From Lacunisphaera sp. (GTDB taxonomy: Bacteria; Verrucomicrobiota; Verrucomicrobiia; Opitutales; Opitutaceae), in the NCBI GenBank assembly GCA_029945445.1, contig JAQSCO010000015.1, positions 206,066 through 270,065 of the forward strand: a stretch of DNA of 64,000 nt. Reading direction: 5' to 3'. Both the position numbers and the translations under genes were made by a program. Below, piece after piece: positions 56,180 through 64,000 of the stretch. The notes below the pieces were generated by a model. The model was not told where the DNA came from. It ran no database searches and worked only from the letters and a program-made list of their open reading frames with translations. How positions within the stretch are numbered: position 1 is the stretch's first letter; every line of letters starts with the position of its first letter.

Positions 56180-58120
56180 CTACTTCTTCTTCCCGCCGTT
56201 CAGCTCGATGTTGAGGTAGGTCTTGGCGAGCATCTGGGATTCGTAGAACTCGACGAGGCGCACGCCCTCGCGGGGCTTGATCAGGTCCTTCTTCGTGGCG
56301 TGGTCGATCTGCTGCTTGATCTTCCGGCAGAGCTCCTCCCACTGGTATTGCACGCCCTCGATGACGTCGGCGATGCGCGAGCCGGCCAGCGCCTCCTCAA
56401 TGTAGAAACCGTTGGGCTCGTCGTCCTCGAGGAAGACGTGGACCTCGTTGACGCGGCCGAAGAGGTTGTGCAGGTCGCCCATGATGTCCTGGTAGGCGCC
56501 GGTCAGGTAGATGCCAAGGTAGTAGGGCTCGTGGCGCCTGAGCGGGTGCAGCGTGATGTAGTCCTTCACGTCCTGCAGGTCGATGAAGCTGCCGACCTTG
56601 CCGTCGGAGTCGCAGGTGATGTCGACCAGGATGGCGTTGACCGTGGGCTTTTCCTTCAGCCGGTGCAGGGGCGTGATCGGGAAAAGCTGCTTGAGCGCCC
56701 AGCTGTCGAGGAGCGACTGGAAGACCGAGAAATTGCAGACGTATTGGTCGGCGAGGAGTTTTTTAAGGTCGTGGAGTTCCTCGGGCTGGTAGCCGGACTT
56801 CGTGCCCTCACGGTCGATCTTCTCGCAGATCTGCCAGAAGATCTGCTCGGCGGCGGCGCGGTTCTCGAGGTCGAGGTAGCCGAGGTTGAAGAGCGAGAAG
56901 GCCTCCTCCTTTTTCTGCAGCGCGTCGTGGAAGCGCTCGAGGCGGCCGAGCTTGGCCTTGTTCTGCAGGAGGATGGCGAGGTCATCGACGATCTTGTGGC
57001 GGGACTTCGGCTGGTGCTGCTTGCCGAGTGACTCGTGCTTGTTGATGCGCTCGAAGACCTCGACGACGAGCATGGAGTGGGGGGCGGCGACGGCGCGGCC
57101 GGACTCGGTGACGATGTCGGGCACGGGCACGCCGGAGGCGGTGCAGATCTCGCGGATGTTGAAGACCACGTCGCGGGCGTATTCCTCGATCGAGTAGTTC
57201 ATCGACGACTCGAAGTTCGTGCGCGAGCCGTCGTAGTCGATGCCGAGGCCGCCGCCAACGTCGAGGTAGCCCATGGGGAAGCCCATCTTCGACAGCTGGC
57301 AGTAGAAGCGCGCGGCCTCGGTGACGGCGGCCTTGATCGTGATGATGTTCGGCACCTGCGAGCCGATGTGGAAATGCACGAGCTTGAGGCACTGCTGCAT
57401 CTTCGCCTTCCGGAGCTTCTCGACGGCGAAGAGGATCTCGGCGGTGTTGAGGCCGAACTTGGCGTTGTCGCCGGTGGACAGGGCCCACTTGCCCTCGCCG
57501 CGGGTCTGGAGCTTCACGCGGAAGCCGATCATGGGCTTCACGCCGGTCTCCTTGGAGATCTCGATGATGCTGTCGACCTCGGAGAGCTGCTCGATGACGA
57601 TGATGATCTTCTTGCCCAGCTTGCGGCCGAGGAGGGCCAGCCGCATGTAGTCGTGGTCCTTGTAGCCGTTGCAGATGATGAGGCGCTGCGGGCCCTCGTG
57701 CATGGCCAGGGCGATCATCAGCTCGGGCTTGGAGCCGGCCTCAAGCCCGTAGTTGAAGTCCTTGCCGGCGGAAATGATCTCGTCGACGACCTCCCGGAGC
57801 TGGTTGACCTTGATCGGGAAGACCCCGCGGTAGTCGCCCTTGTAGCCTTCGTCCTTGATCGCCTTGTGGAAAACCTCGTTCAGCTGGGTGACCCGGTGCC
57901 GGAGCGTATCCTGCATGCGGATGACGAGCGGGGCCTTGAGCCCCATGCTGTTGGCCTCGTTGATGACGTCCATGAGGCGGATGGTGCGGCCGTCGGCGAG
58001 CGGCTGGACCTGTACGAAGCCCTCGGAATCCACCGAGAAATGGTTGGCGCCCCAGCGTTTAAAACCGTAATGTTCCTCGGACTGCGCGACCGACCAGTTG
58101 GATGGGGATTTGTTCTTCAA
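56180..58120 (-). CDS. speA: Biosynthetic arginine decarboxylase
   Basis: 646 residues, PLP-dependent. The Schiff-base Lys is in GVFPIKVNQLREVVDE (about 104); DVGGGLGIDYDGSRTNF is the PLP phosphate-binding loop; CDSDGKVGSFID contains the conserved substrate-binding Asp/Cys. It converts arginine to agmatine for polyamine synthesis. It is divergent from yajC. Confidence 0.97.
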   Translation of the reverse strand: MKNKSPSNWSVAQSEEHYGFKRWGANHFSVDSEGFVQVQPLADGRTIRLMDVINEANSMGLKAPLVIRMQDTLRHRVTQLNEVFHKAIKDEGYKGDYRGVFPIKVNQLREVVDEIISAGKDFNYGLEAGSKPELMIALAMHEGPQRLIICNGYKDHDYMRLALLGRKLGKKIIIVIEQLSEVDSIIEISKETGVKPMIGFRVKLQTRGEGKWALSTGDNAKFGLNTAEILFAVEKLRKAKMQQCLKLVHFHIGSQVPNIITIKAAVTEAARFYCQLSKMGFPMGYLDVGGGLGIDYDGSRTNFESSMNYSIEEYARDVVFNIREICTASGVPVPDIVTESGRAVAAPHSMLVVEVFERINKHESLGKQHQPKSRHKIVDDLAILLQNKAKLGRLERFHDALQKKEEAFSLFNLGYLDLENRAAAEQIFWQICEKIDREGTKSGYQPEELHDLKKLLADQYVCNFSVFQSLLDSWALKQLFPITPLHRLKEKPTVNAILVDITCDSDGKVGSFIDLQDVKDYITLHPLRRHEPYYLGIYLTGAYQDIMGDLHNLFGRVNEVHVFLEDDEPNGFYIEEALAGSRIADVIEGVQYQWEELCRKIKQQIDHATKKDLIKPREGVRLVEFYESQMLAKTYLNIELNGGKKK

Positions 58121-58216
58121 TTGACGGTGATGGAAAGGCGGGGGTTAGGCTTGCTTTTTAGAAACCGGGTAGGCTTATTCGCCCTTTTCAAATTTTTCAA
58201 AACACCCGAAGACGCA

Positions 58217-58552
58217 ATGACTAAGTTACACTTGTTCCTCGCCCAGACACCCGCCGGCCCCGCCCAACCGGGTGGTGCCAGCTCCATGTTCCTCATGCTG
58301 GGCTACGGTTTGCTCATGATCGCACTGTTCTGGTTCATGACCAGCTCCCAGCGCAAGAAGCAGAAGGAGCACGAGAAAATGGTCAGCGGACTCAAGTCCG
58401 GCGACGAGGTCATCACCACCGGCGGCATCTACGGCACCATCACCAGCGTGAAGGAGGACCGTTTCGTCATCCGCATCGGCGACAACAACGCCAAGGTCGA
58501 GCTCGCCAAGGGCTTCGTCACCACGGTGGTCAAGAAAACCGACGCCGCCTAG
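58217..58552 (+). CDS. yajC: Preprotein translocase subunit YajC
   Basis: 111 residues from the ATG at 58217. One membrane helix (MFLMLGYGLLMIALFWFM), then RKKQKEHEKMVSGLKSGDEV, VVTGGIYGTI-type sequence and the soluble domain. It accompanies SecDF, which follows 106 bases downstream. Confidence 0.95.
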   Translation: MTKLHLFLAQTPAGPAQPGGASSMFLMLGYGLLMIALFWFMTSSQRKKQKEHEKMVSGLKSGDEVITTGGIYGTITSVKEDRFVIRIGDNNAKVELAKGFVTTVVKKTDAA

Positions 58553-58566
58553 GGCATTACCCCGTC

Positions 58567-58605
58567 CGGCCTGTCCGCCATAGCCTTGGCGACGGCGGAA
58601 GGCCG
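58567..58605. repeat. Hairpin repeat between yajC and secDF
   Basis: CGGCCT and AGGCCG plus TCCGCC and GGCGGA form a bulged stem around ATAGCCTTGGCGAC. Read on the minus strand in one frame it gives RRQGYGGQ, a telltale of a widespread dispersed palindrome that often creates false protein insertions. Confidence 0.7.
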
Positions 58606-58658
58606 CGTTCCACCCCTGATGCCCCCGCCGCGCAGTCCCATTTAACAACCAAATACCC

Positions 58659-61205
58659 ATGCTCAGTCGTAACCTCTGGAAATTGATCCTGTCCGCCGCC
58701 CTCGTGCTGTGGGCGGTGTTCGCCCTCCTGCCGCTGAAGGACCAAAACTTCGGCGACTTCCTCACTGCCCAGGCCTCAGCCAAGCCCGCGGACTTCGCGC
58801 AAGTGATGGCCAAGGCCCGCGCGCGCATCGCCGAGAGCAAGACCCGCGGCACCGAGATCGGCTATTTCGTCGCCCTGCGCCAGGTCGGCCGCGAGGAGCG
58901 GATCGACCTCTCGCAGTTCTATCCGCACATCAAGCTCGAGAGCTCGCTCAAGAACATCGAGAAGAAGAACGACATCCTGCTGACCTACCTGAACAAGCAG
59001 TCGAAGAGCCCGCTGCAGCTCGGCCTCGACCTTAAGGGCGGCATCGCCTTCACCCTGGAGGCCCCGCCGCCGAAGGCCGGCACCGCGAACGACTACCAGC
59101 GGAAGCAGCAGCTTTCGAAGGCCATCGACATCATCGGCAACCGCATCAACGGCATGGGCGTCGCCGAGCCGGTCATCCGCCCCGTCGGCGACAACCGCAT
59201 CGAGGTCCAGCTCGCGGGCGTGAATCCGAAGGACAACCCCGAGCTGCTGAAGGACACGGTCAAGCCCGCCCAGCTCGCCTTCCGCCTCGTGCAGGAAGGC
59301 ACCGGCCCGATGACCGAGCCGCCGTCCAACGTGCCGCCGGGCTACGAGCTCCTCAGCGTGGACGAGGACAACAAGGTCAACGGCACGTCCTACACCACCT
59401 ATTACCTCGTGAAGCGCGTGCCCGAGATGTCCGGCTCCACGGTGAAGAGCGCCCAGGCCACGGTTGATCCGTATGGCGCTTACCAGGTCCACCTGAACTT
59501 CAATCCCGATGGCGCCAAGAAATTTGGCGAGGTCACGACCGCCAGCGTCGGCCGCCTGCTCGGCATCGTGCTCGACGGCAAGCTCTACTCCGCCCCGCGC
59601 CTGAACGAGCCCATCATGGGCGGCTCGGCGCAGATCACCGGCCACTTCTCGGCCCGCGAGGCCGAGCAGCTCGCCAACGTCCTCAACAACCCGCTCGACC
59701 TCGAGCTGCAGGTCAAGGAGCAGTATCAGGTCGGCCCGTCGCTGGCCCAGGATGCCATCGACAGCGGCGTGCGCTCCGCGGTCATCGGCACCGCCGCCGT
59801 CTGCGCGTTCATGATCACCTTCTACGCCACCGGCGGCCTCGTGGCCGTCATCGCGCTGGCGGTGAACATCGTCATCATCCTCGGCATCATGGCCAACATC
59901 GGCGCCACGATGACGCTGCCCGGCCTCGCCGGCATCGTGCTCACCATCGGCATGGCGGTCGACGCGAACATCCTCATCTTCGAGCGCATGCGCGAGGAAC
60001 TCGCCCTCGGCAAGACGCTCTCCAGCGCCAACCAGGGCGGCTTCGCCAAGGCGCTCACGACCATCCTCGACGCCCACTTGGTGCAGCTCATCATCTGCGG
60101 CATCATGATCTGGCTCGGCACGGGCCCGATCAAGGGCTTCGGCTTCACGCTCCTCATCGGCGTGCTCTCCACGCTGTTCACGGTGCTCATCACCGGCCAC
60201 ATGATCATGGAGCTGCTCATCGACTCGAATTTCCTCAAGAAGATCACGATGCGCCGCATGCTGAAGGACCTCAGCGTGGACTTCGTCAAATACGGCAAGC
60301 CCGCCGCCATCGGCTCGGTCGCGCTCGTCGTGATCAGCATCGCCTACGTCGTCTACCAGGGCGACCGCATCTACGGCATCGACTTCGCCGGCGGTGACCA
60401 GGTCACGGCCAACTTCACCACCAAGATCGACGCCAGCGCGATCCGCGAGGTCGCCAAGGCCAACGGCATCGGCGAGGTCAGCCCGACCTACGTCAACGAC
60501 CTCGGCGGCGGCCGCGAGCAGCTCAAGCTCGAGACGGCCTACGGCAAGTCCGACGCGCTGTTCGCCGCGCTCCAGAAAGCCTATCCGAAGGCCGGCCTCG
60601 AGAAGGGCGGCACGGCCCAGATCGGCGCCACCATCGGCAAGGAGATCAAGTGGAACGCCATCCTCGCGGTCGGCGTCTCCATGGCGGTCATCCTCGTCTA
60701 CATCGCCTTCCGCTTCGAGTTCGGCTTCGGCATCGGCGCCATGGCGTCGACGCTGCACGACATCCTGATGAACATCGGCATCTTCGTGCTCTTCGGCCAC
60801 CAGTTCTCGGCGCCGATGGTCGCGGCCATCCTGTGCGTCGCGGGCTACTCGATCAACGAGACCGTCGTCGTCTTCGACCGTATCCGGGAGGAGCTCAAGC
60901 TCAACCCGACCGGCTCGCTGCGCGACATCATCAACAACGCCATCCGGAAGGTTTTCGCCCGCACGATCATGACGGCGACGACGACCTTCCTCGCGGCGCT
61001 CTCGCTGTTCCTCTTCGGCGGCGGCCAGCTCCACGACATCGCGTTCACCTTCCTCGTCGGCATCGTCACCTCGACCTTCTCCGCCATCTTCATCGCCGCC
61101 CAGGTGTTCTACTGGTGGCACAAGGGCGACCGGAAGCACGTCGAGGCCCACCAGGACATCGCGCCCAAATACGAGTGGGCCGGCTCTTCCCGCGCCTCGG
61201 AATAA
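58659..61205 (+). CDS. secDF: Fused protein translocase subunit SecD/SecF
   Basis: 848 residues. The SecD half has LQLGLDLKGGIAFTLEA, GNRINGMGVAEP and LTIGMAVDANILIFERMREE; the SecF half has DFAGGDQVTANF, VAGYSINETVVVFDRIREE. Twelve membrane helices in all. It uses the proton gradient to drive late steps of Sec export. The natural fusion occurs in several phyla. An interesting palindrome follows its stop. Confidence 0.96.
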   Translation: MLSRNLWKLILSAALVLWAVFALLPLKDQNFGDFLTAQASAKPADFAQVMAKARARIAESKTRGTEIGYFVALRQVGREERIDLSQFYPHIKLESSLKNIEKKNDILLTYLNKQSKSPLQLGLDLKGGIAFTLEAPPPKAGTANDYQRKQQLSKAIDIIGNRINGMGVAEPVIRPVGDNRIEVQLAGVNPKDNPELLKDTVKPAQLAFRLVQEGTGPMTEPPSNVPPGYELLSVDEDNKVNGTSYTTYYLVKRVPEMSGSTVKSAQATVDPYGAYQVHLNFNPDGAKKFGEVTTASVGRLLGIVLDGKLYSAPRLNEPIMGGSAQITGHFSAREAEQLANVLNNPLDLELQVKEQYQVGPSLAQDAIDSGVRSAVIGTAAVCAFMITFYATGGLVAVIALAVNIVIILGIMANIGATMTLPGLAGIVLTIGMAVDANILIFERMREELALGKTLSSANQGGFAKALTTILDAHLVQLIICGIMIWLGTGPIKGFGFTLLIGVLSTLFTVLITGHMIMELLIDSNFLKKITMRRMLKDLSVDFVKYGKPAAIGSVALVVISIAYVVYQGDRIYGIDFAGGDQVTANFTTKIDASAIREVAKANGIGEVSPTYVNDLGGGREQLKLETAYGKSDALFAALQKAYPKAGLEKGGTAQIGATIGKEIKWNAILAVGVSMAVILVYIAFRFEFGFGIGAMASTLHDILMNIGIFVLFGHQFSAPMVAAILCVAGYSINETVVVFDRIREELKLNPTGSLRDIINNAIRKVFARTIMTATTTFLAALSLFLFGGGQLHDIAFTFLVGIVTSTFSAIFIAAQVFYWWHKGDRKHVEAHQDIAPKYEWAGSSRASE

Positions 61206-61260
61206 GGTGGAACGTGTTGACCCCAACACGTTCAGCCCGCTGAGGTCAGCGGGCTCCACC
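61206..61260. repeat. Perfect three-way-junction palindrome after secDF
   Basis: Outer GGTGG/CCACC encloses two perfect hairpins: AACGTGTTG/CAACACGTT with loop ACCC, and AGCCCGCTGA/TCAGCGGGCT with loop GG. There is no T-tract. The architecture matches 32130-32179 and 41885-41926 despite unrelated stem sequences. Confidence 0.85.
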
Positions 61261-61275
61261 TAAAGCCAACTTCCG

Positions 61276-63006
61276 ATGCGCTGGAACTACACGCCGGTCC
61301 ACGCCGACAGCGTGGCTGAACTCGTGCGCGCCACGGGCACGACTCCCGTCGTGGCCGAACTGTTGCTGCGGGGCGGACTCTCCGAGCCCACCGCGGCCAC
61401 GCGTTTCCTCACGCCCACGCTGGCGACCCTCGGTGACCCGTTCCTGCTGGCCAACCTCGACGCGGCCGTGGATCGCCTGCTGCTGGCGCTGCGGCGGAAG
61501 GAGAAGGTCACCGTGCTCGGCGACTACGACGTAGACGGCGTGTGCAGCACGACGATCCTTGTCAGCCTGCTGCGCCGGCTCGGCCTGTCGCCGCGCTACG
61601 TGGTGCCGCGCCGCGCGGAGGAAGGCTACGGCCTGTCGCGCACCTCCATCGACCGCGCCCTCGAGGCGGGCAAACCGGACCTGTTCATCGCGCTGGATTG
61701 CGGCACCAACTCCGGTGAAGAGGTCGCGTATCTGCGTTCCCTCGGCGTGGATGTCATCATCGTTGATCACCATCGCTCGACCGAGGCGCCGGCGGCGGGC
61801 GCACTGCTGATCAATCCGCACGTCAATCCCATGGCCGGCGACGACGCGTGGCGCTTTCTCTGCACCGTCGGTCTCGTCTTCAAGCTCGCCCACGGCCTGC
61901 TCAAGAAACTCCGCGCCGCGAACGACCCGGTGGCGCTCTCCATCGTGCTCAAGGACTACCTCGACCTCGTCGCCATGGGCACGATCGCCGACCTCGTGCC
62001 GCTGGCGGGGGAGAACCGCATCTTCGCCCGGCATGGCCTGCGGGTGCTGGCCGAGACCCGGCGGCCGGGCCTCCACGCCCTCATGGGCGTCTCCGGCCTG
62101 AAGAGCGACCAGGGCATCGTGCCAAGCGACGTTTCGTTCCGCCTCGGGCCCCGCATCAACGCCAGCGGCCGGCTGGCCGACGCCTCGCTGTCGGTCGACC
62201 TGCTGCTGAGTGAGGACTATAATTTCTGCGATGCCACGGCCCGGCGCCTCGACGAGCTCAACCGCGAGCGGCAGGACATCGAGCGCGGCATCACCGAACG
62301 CGCCGAGCGCTACGTGGAGGAACATTTTCTCGGGTCGAGCGGCCTCGTGCTGTTTGACGAAGACTGGCACCCCGGCGTGGTCGGCATCGTCGCCGGCCGC
62401 ATCTCGCGCAAATACAACCGCCCGGCCATCGTCCTCGGCAACGAGGGCGACCTGGCCAAGGGCTCGGGGCGCGGCATCAATGGCTTCAACCTCGTCGAGA
62501 TCCTCGGTGCCTGCTCCGCCTGCCTCGACAGTTGGGGCGGCCACCCGATGGCGGTCGGGGTCTCGTTGAAGAAGACGCGGCTGGACGAATTCCGGAAGAT
62601 GTTCGATGACGTCATCCGGCACGGCCGCAACGGCGACGTGACCGAGCCGGGCGTGGAACTCTCCGGTTGGATCGACGGCGTGCAGATCAACGAGCAATTG
62701 ATGGCCGAACTCGAGCAGTTGCAGCCTTTCGGCATGGGCAATCCCGAGCCGGTGTTCGGCGTGCGCGGCGTGCGCCTGCGGAACCGGCCGGACGTGTTCA
62801 AGGAGCAGCATTTCCGTTTCGCCGCCGAGGACGCCAACGGCCGGCGCGTCAGCGGCGTGGCCTGGAAAATGGCGGACCGCCTCCCGCCGGTCGGCCCGGT
62901 GCTGGAGCTGGCCATCCAGCTCAATTGGAACTACTACAACGGCCGCCGGATGCTCCAGCTGGAGCTCCTCGATTGGCGGCTGGCGGCGGGACAAAATTCT
63001 GCTTGA
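61276..63006 (+). CDS. recJ: Single-stranded-DNA-specific exonuclease RecJ
   Basis: 576 residues. The DHH motifs are LGDYDVDGVCST (about 79), ALDCGTN, IVDHHRS (about 158) and a DHHA1-type region near GSGRGINGFNLVE with the conserved GGHPMAVGV. It degrades 5'-ended single strands in recombination and mismatch repair. Confidence 0.96.
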   Translation: MRWNYTPVHADSVAELVRATGTTPVVAELLLRGGLSEPTAATRFLTPTLATLGDPFLLANLDAAVDRLLLALRRKEKVTVLGDYDVDGVCSTTILVSLLRRLGLSPRYVVPRRAEEGYGLSRTSIDRALEAGKPDLFIALDCGTNSGEEVAYLRSLGVDVIIVDHHRSTEAPAAGALLINPHVNPMAGDDAWRFLCTVGLVFKLAHGLLKKLRAANDPVALSIVLKDYLDLVAMGTIADLVPLAGENRIFARHGLRVLAETRRPGLHALMGVSGLKSDQGIVPSDVSFRLGPRINASGRLADASLSVDLLLSEDYNFCDATARRLDELNRERQDIERGITERAERYVEEHFLGSSGLVLFDEDWHPGVVGIVAGRISRKYNRPAIVLGNEGDLAKGSGRGINGFNLVEILGACSACLDSWGGHPMAVGVSLKKTRLDEFRKMFDDVIRHGRNGDVTEPGVELSGWIDGVQINEQLMAELEQLQPFGMGNPEPVFGVRGVRLRNRPDVFKEQHFRFAAEDANGRRVSGVAWKMADRLPPVGPVLELAIQLNWNYYNGRRMLQLELLDWRLAAGQNSA

Positions 63007-63045
63007 AGTGGCTTGGGTAACCCCGCTTATTCGCCGTTCCTTCGT

Positions 63046-63122
63046 GCGGGCATAGCTCAACTGGATAGAGCGCCAGACTACGAATCTGGAGGTTTGGGGT
63101 TCGACTCCCTATGCCCGCACCA
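63046..63122 (+). tRNA. tRNA-Arg (anticodon ACG)
   Basis: The 77-base cloverleaf has acceptor GCGGGCA/TGCCCGC, D-arm GCTC/GAGC, anticodon stem CCAGA/TCTGG with loop CTACGAA (anticodon ACG), T-arm TGGGG/CCCTA with TTCGACT, and encoded CCA. Confidence 0.97.
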
Positions 63123-63130
63123 CTTTGGAA

Positions 63131-63159
63131 CGCCCAGTCGCAGGACTGGGCGTTTTTTT
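63131..63159 (+). terminator. Intrinsic terminator after tRNA-Arg
   Basis: CGCCCAGTC (63131-63139) pairs with GACTGGGCG (63144-63152), followed by seven T. Confidence 0.93.
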
Positions 63160-63185
63160 GTGGATCCGGCCCCAACCGGGACCGC

Positions 63186-64000
63186 TCAGGGTTGGTAGGC
63201 GATGGGCAGCACGCCCATGTTGCGCGCACCCTGCACGCTGATCTTCTTCGCGCGGCTGCCCGGCTTGTCGAAATCATCCTGATATTTTTTGGCCTCGGAA
63301 TTGCCCGTCTGCACCGCGTCCTGGAAGGATTTATACGAGGTGAGGACCTTCGGGTCCTTCGACTCCACCACCTTGTCGAGGCTCGACATGATCTTGGGCA
63401 GGCCGTGCAGGCTTTGCGCGGGCGAGAGGTTGACGTTGCCCATCATCGTCGTCTCGAGGTAGACGATCGACTCCGGGTTGCCCGGCGACAGGTAGAAGCC
63501 CATGAACATGTGGCCGGGCACCAGCACGAGCACCGGCTCGATGCCGATCTGGCGGAGCACCGAGGCGAAGAGCACGCTGCCATCGACGCAATTGGCCTGG
63601 GCGCCCTGCACGGCCTGGTCGAGGAACCGCACCTGCTGCACCCCGATCGAGTCGCTGTCCTTGCCGGTGGTGGTGGTGATGTTGCTGTATTTGAAGCCAC
63701 GCTTCTGCAGGACGTGCCAGATGGCGAAGACCTGGGCGATCACATCCTCCGGGCTGCCTTGGTAGCCGGCAAAATTGTCGATCAGCCCGGACTTCAGCGC
63801 CTCCTTGCGCAGGTCGTCCGACCAGGGATGGTTCTCGTTCACGTAGGCGGCGAACATCCAGTCAATCCATTCGACCTTCTTGTCCGCGGTGGAGTCGGAC
63901 AGCGCGAACGGGCAGTCGTTGATGGGGCTGAGCCGGACCGTGATCGCCTTGGACTCGGCGGCTTGCGCACCGAAGGCGACGCTGGCGGCGAGGGTGATGG
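63186..64000 (-). CDS. Secreted transglutaminase-like protein (5' end outside window)
   Basis: At least 271 residues, open to the right edge; the visible start reads ITLAASVAFGAQAAE, the end of a signal peptide. The candidate active Cys is in AQANCVDGSVLFASVLRQIG and the His in VPGHMFMGFYLSP, followed by a strand with ESIVYLETTMMG, a transglutaminase-like order. It may be a periplasmic cysteine peptidase. Family placement is tentative. Confidence 0.72.
   Translation of the reverse strand, partial: ITLAASVAFGAQAAESKAITVRLSPINDCPFALSDSTADKKVEWIDWMFAAYVNENHPWSDDLRKEALKSGLIDNFAGYQGSPEDVIAQVFAIWHVLQKRGFKYSNITTTTGKDSDSIGVQQVRFLDQAVQGAQANCVDGSVLFASVLRQIGIEPVLVLVPGHMFMGFYLSPGNPESIVYLETTMMGNVNLSPAQSLHGLPKIMSSLDKVVESKDPKVLTSYKSFQDAVQTGNSEAKKYQDDFDKPGSRAKKISVQGARNMGVLPIAYQP

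Noticed and set aside
58776-61259. 827-codon minus-strand frame opposite secDF
   Set aside because: Shadow of SecDF produced by GC-rich codon use; Asp/Glu/Arg/Val-rich with no domain.

Overview
The window is a high-GC, densely coded bacterial chromosome segment that looks like Verrucomicrobiota, most likely an Opitutaceae relative. This is inferred from the SecD-SecF fusion next to yajC, several secreted TPR-type proteins, a TonB-receptor/LacI/glycosidase locus whose receptor N-terminus looks opitutal, and several intergenic palindrome families. There is no rRNA operon, CRISPR array, recognisable integrase or transposase.

Layout. 1-3478 (minus): methyltransferase, type III polyketide synthase, NIF3-like protein, AroQ and a NusG-like protein cut by the edge. 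3537-9875: dCMP deaminase, YqgE, a secreted M24 peptidase, zinc-free L36 and L31 in tandem, a SerB-like phosphatase, an ion antiporter and glutamate dehydrogenase. 10008-18593: a coiled-coil membrane protein, UvrB, acylphosphatase, an ABC exporter cassette and a MenA-like prenyltransferase. 18768-21595 (minus): thioredoxin, a small protein, ScpA, a secreted protein and Lgt. 21763-29549: GcvT, GcvH, an RND efflux pair (pump with an apparent 3' frameshift) and TypA. 29550-30917 has no convincing gene but has a strong minus-strand terminator.

30918-38738 is the most unusual part. An HrpB-type helicase gene is followed by three compact modules: two secreted repeat proteins, one small membrane protein, and one AAA/DUF4143 ATPase. 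All read against hrpB, and each is bounded by another copy of the hrpB 3' end, giving four copies in total. The copies differ almost only at silent positions. This looks like repeated insertion of cassettes at the 3' end of a helicase gene, or an integron-like array anchored on protein-coding sequence.

39132-43544: PEP carboxylase and a secreted TPR protein. 43554-55125: a carbohydrate-utilisation locus (GH2, SGNH-DUF2264 fusion, esterase, clan-A glycosidase, TonB receptor, divergent LacI regulator, MFS sugar-acid transporter). 55299-64000: alpha/beta hydrolase, SpeA, YajC, SecDF, RecJ, tRNA-Arg and a secreted transglutaminase-like protein cut by the right edge.

Three structural repeats with a double-hairpin, three-way-junction design lie inside hrpB, after ppc and after secDF. 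Two REPIN-like elements follow uvrB and menA.
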